Shown one piece after another: positions 48,916 to 50,678 of a DNA stretch of 50,678 nt; position 1 is the first letter of the stretch; every line of letters starts with the position of its first letter. The notes under the pieces are model-generated. The model had not been told where the DNA came from. It saw nothing but the letters and a program-made list of their open reading frames with translations, and made no database searches. Position numbers and translations under genes: made by a program. This DNA comes from Candidatus Hydrogenedentota bacterium (lineage in GTDB: Bacteria; Hydrogenedentota; Hydrogenedentia; Hydrogenedentales; SLHB01): NCBI GenBank assembly GCA_016209895.1, contig JACQVH010000148.1, forward strand, positions 1 to 50,678, given 5' to 3'.

Positions 48916-49500
48916 ATGAACGACAAGCGGGATTTGATTCCGCCGCATGGCGGGTACCGGAAGTTGCGGAGCTTTCAGTGTGCGCAGTTGGCGTATGACG
49001 CGACAGTCATTTTTTGAGATCGCTTCTTGGATAAGCGTTCTCGCACGCGCGAGCAGATGGTGCAGGCCGCGCGTAGCGGGGTGCAGAATATCGCAGAGGG
49101 GAGTATGGCCTCGGCGACTTCCAAGAAGACCGAACTCAAGCTGACCGGCGTGGCGCGGGCGAGCCTGGAAGAGTTGCTACTGGATTACGAGGATTTTCTA
49201 CGCCAGCAGGGGCTGCGGCTGTGGGAAAAAGATTCACCGGAAGCGCTGGCGGTGAGGAGAAAGTATTTGTCGGACCAGTCGGACGGGCCGGACAGGTCAG
49301 ACGGGTCAGACAGGTCCGACCCCTACGGAATTCGCGCCGCTACCGCTGAGGTCGCGGCGAACACGCTGATTTGTCTGATCAACCAAGCCAGCTACTTGCT
49401 GGGCCGGCAGTTGCGGAAACTGGAGCAATCGTTCCTGGATGAGGGTGGATTTACGGAGCGGCTGTATCGCGAGCGGCAAGCGCGGCGGGGAAAAGCGTGA
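48916..49500 (+). pseudogene. Four-helix-bundle (suffix domain) protein gene with in-frame TGA at codon 34
   Basis: A strong Shine-Dalgarno (AAGGAGGGGGAG) precedes ATG at 48916. The frame reads MNDKRDLIPPHGGYRKLRSFQ ... AYDATVIF, then TGA (49015-49017), then continues in the same frame as DRFLDKRSRTREQMVQAARSGVQNIAEGSMASATSKK and on to a stop at 49500 (194 codons in all). Related four-helix-bundle proteins, as I recall, read ...FCxRFIDRRSRT..., so TGA takes the place of a Cys codon. The rest looks intact and keeps the family's helix pattern. The linker before the last helix is built by a 9-nt repeat. Nonsense mutation is most likely; translation may also restart at 49027. Confidence 0.75.
49269..49322 (+). 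repeat. Nonanucleotide GTCGGACNN array, six units, inside the four-helix-bundle frame
   Basis: Units: GTCGGACCA, GTCGGACGG, GCCGGACAG, GTCAGACGG, GTCAGACAG, GTCCGACCC. In the coding frame it gives the tripeptide series SDQ-SDG-PDR-SDG-SDR-SDP between the third and fourth helices. Because 9 is three codons, unit number can change without a frameshift. Confidence 0.8.
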
Positions 49501-49577
49501 ATAAAAATACGTGGGAAAGCGTCTATTTTGGCAGATTCTCGTGTGTTCACGGTTTCGCGTGGGCTGGAGTTATCGCT

Positions 49578-50114
49578 ATGAAACGCTTAGGGTTAGCACT
49601 TGTGGCGGGTATGCTGGCGTGCATGGTCGCCCATGCGGATGCGACTCAAGATCGGGACCGTCAGGCCGGGGTGGCCTCGAAATCAGCCGCTTCCGGGAGC
49701 GTGACGCAGAGCCAGAGCAGCGCGCCCATCAGCCACTCGTCGTTTCTCCATGCTTTTGGCGACAATAACGTGGTCAACCGCCAAGTGGTGTCGCGGACGG
49801 TTGTACGTCCGGTTCCGGGTCAGACGTTTCGGGCGTGGGGTCCGGGGTTCTTCCTGGCGGGGACCGGTGGTCATTTTCACGGACCGTTGTGTCAATGGAT
49901 AGCCGGGCACTATGAGTGGCAACATCAGTATGTGTGGGTGCCGGGTGGGATTGCCCGGCGGTATATCCCTCCGATCTATGACACGCGCTGGGTGAATGGC
50001 CGCGAAGTCCTCATTCTGATTGCGGGCGGGCGTTACGAGACCATTCAGCTTCCCGGACGATATGAGCCCATTCCGGTCCAAGTCTGGGTGCCCGGCTATT
50101 GGCGCTGCTGCTGA
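49578..50114 (+). CDS. Exported protein of unknown function
   Basis: 178 residues from MKRLGLALVAGMLACMVAHADA, a clear signal peptide. The mature part has a low-complexity Ser/Gln region (ASKSAASGSVTQSQSSAP) and then WIAGHYEWQHQYVWVPGGIARRYIPPIYDTRWVNG, an aromatic W-x-PG-type segment seen in several envelope proteins of unknown role. The frame extends upstream to 49497 but the signal start at 49578 is preferred. No family is recognised. Confidence 0.6.
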   Translation: MKRLGLALVAGMLACMVAHADATQDRDRQAGVASKSAASGSVTQSQSSAPISHSSFLHAFGDNNVVNRQVVSRTVVRPVPGQTFRAWGPGFFLAGTGGHFHGPLCQWIAGHYEWQHQYVWVPGGIARRYIPPIYDTRWVNGREVLILIAGGRYETIQLPGRYEPIPVQVWVPGYWRCC

Positions 50115-50150
50115 CAATCCTGCTATCCCCAAAATTCTCACCCATCATTC

Positions 50151-50206
50151 GTAACTCATTGCTCGTTGCTCAGTACTCGGTACTCGTCACTCGGAACTCG
50201 GAACTT
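50151..50206. repeat. Heptanucleotide array, eight 7-nt units ending in CTC
   Basis: Exact 7-nt steps between two convergent genes: GTAACTC, ATTGCTC, GTTGCTC, AGTACTC, GGTACTC, GTCACTC, GGAACTC, GGAACTT. The last three bases (CTC) are constant in seven units while the first three vary. Neither a hairpin nor a coding role is apparent. Confidence 0.8.
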
Positions 50207-50210
50207 ATTA

Positions 50211-50570
50211 CTACCTCTTCCGCGGTCCCCGGCGTCGCTGATGCGGGCGTTTGCGGTGGGACGGGTTGCGCCGTAATTCATGCGCTGGTTCCGGCTCCGG
50301 TTCGGTACGAGCGGAATCCAGGGGAATCGCCCGGGCATTCTTATCTTCAACCGAATTGAAGTTGTGACAGCGGGGACACTGGGAAAGTGTTTCGGCCTCC
50401 TCATCGAGATAGCTGTAGCCACAGAAGATACAGCGCCACAGGTCTTGTTTACCGAGTACTCGTTGGTAGCGGTGGACGGCGATCTCCGTGTAGATCCAGA
50501 TTCCCAGGATCAACACGCCCAGGAGCGAACTGTACAGAATCAGCGCGTGAGGCAATTCGAGCGGGATCAT
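50211..50570 (-). CDS. Membrane protein with zinc-ribbon
   Basis: 119 residues: one transmembrane helix (about 9-30, ILYSSLLGVLILGIWIYTEIAV), then a zinc ribbon with two CxxC pairs (WRCIFCGYSYLD ... LSQCPRCHNFNS), then a basic, disordered C-terminal tail (RKRPHQRRRGPRKR). It may bind nucleic acid or a protein partner at the membrane. Its start overlaps the stop of the next upstream gene. No family is recognised beyond the ribbon. Confidence 0.6.
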   Translation of the reverse strand: MIPLELPHALILYSSLLGVLILGIWIYTEIAVHRYQRVLGKQDLWRCIFCGYSYLDEEAETLSQCPRCHNFNSVEDKNARAIPLDSARTEPEPEPAHELRRNPSHRKRPHQRRRGPRKR

Positions 50571-50677
50571 AGCTCGGGTGGCGCCGCACGGAGGATGAAG
50601 GTGCCGCGCTGGTCTCCGGCCGAAGGTTCGGTCAATGGCTCGAACCGGTATTTCAGAAGCGTCTTTTCCGCGCTGCC
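50567..50677 (-). CDS. C-terminal fragment of a gene running off the right edge
   Basis: An open frame enters from the right edge and encodes GSAEKTLLKYRFEPLTEPSAGDQRGTFILRAAPPEL before a TGA that overlaps the zinc-ribbon gene's ATG by 4 nt. Only 36 residues are visible and no family can be named. The overlap suggests that both are made from one mRNA. Confidence 0.4.
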   Translation of the reverse strand, partial: GSAEKTLLKYRFEPLTEPSAGDQRGTFILRAAPPEL

Positions 50678-50678
50678 G

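Noticed and set aside
49015-49017. Genome-wide reassignment of TGA
   Set aside because: Many genes in the window (arsR, ketosynthase, NtrC-type regulator) end at TGA with the next gene overlapping it, so TGA is a normal stop.

Overview
The window is a GC-rich bacterial chromosomal segment with about 45 genes on both strands, many joined by 1-4 nt start/stop overlaps. No rRNA, tRNA or insertion sequence was seen. The mix of exopolysaccharide genes, a sulfatase, a ThuA-like protein, a large malectin-bearing glycoside-hydrolase-like protein, a four-helix-bundle 'suffix' protein and many short-period repeats suggests an uncultured PVC/Planctomycetota- or Hydrogenedentota-like lineage. This is inference from gene content; there is no marker gene that settles it.

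Layout. 1-2003: end of an exopolysaccharide locus (partial tyrosine-kinase-type ATPase, O-antigen ligase/polymerase). 2060-6271: DUF72 protein, membrane M48 peptidase, exported nitrilase-family protein. 6363-7689: repeat array, then an arsR-arsM arsenic operon behind a near-consensus promoter. 7770-9230: PIN toxin with a small partner, and an HD-GYP protein whose HD histidine is Arg. 9357-14461 (minus): envelope polysaccharide operon (unknown membrane protein, wecB-like, wecA-like, TPR protein). 14736-23467 (plus): a tight five-gene cluster of a radical-SAM-like protein without its Fe-S cysteines, a ketosynthase with an altered His, a membrane histidine kinase, a second kinase whose phospho-acceptor His is Gln, and an NtrC-type sigma-54 activator. 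23517-25764: PfkB kinase and sulfatase. 25836-33253: mostly exported proteins of unknown function, an ECF sigma factor with a possible membrane anti-sigma partner, ThuA-like protein and an alpha/beta hydrolase. 33425-33966: RHH-MazF toxin-antitoxin pair. 34152-37357: gspA/exeA-like and gspB-like pair. 37452-39789 (minus): rluB-type pseudouridine synthase, scpB, DAHP synthase. 39898-45544 (minus): two sugar ABC permeases, glycoside-hydrolase-like protein, alpha/beta hydrolase. 45712-50677: SMP-30 protein, PP2C phosphatase, HEPN/MNT genes (one pair intact, one with an eroded HEPN), a four-helix-bundle gene with an in-frame TGA, an exported protein, and a zinc-ribbon membrane protein.

Two themes stand out. 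First, the 14.7-23.5 kb cluster has three neighbouring genes in which a key catalytic or ligand residue is replaced while the rest of the fold is kept; it reads as a dedicated signalling cascade tied to a lipid/polyketide-type step. Second, the window is sprinkled with degenerate arrays of strict 7-nt or 9-nt period, between convergent genes, in front of arsR and in frame inside coding regions. The 9-nt GTCGGACNN family occurs four times. These resemble in form the heptanucleotide STRR repeats of cyanobacteria and are not explained by the genes.
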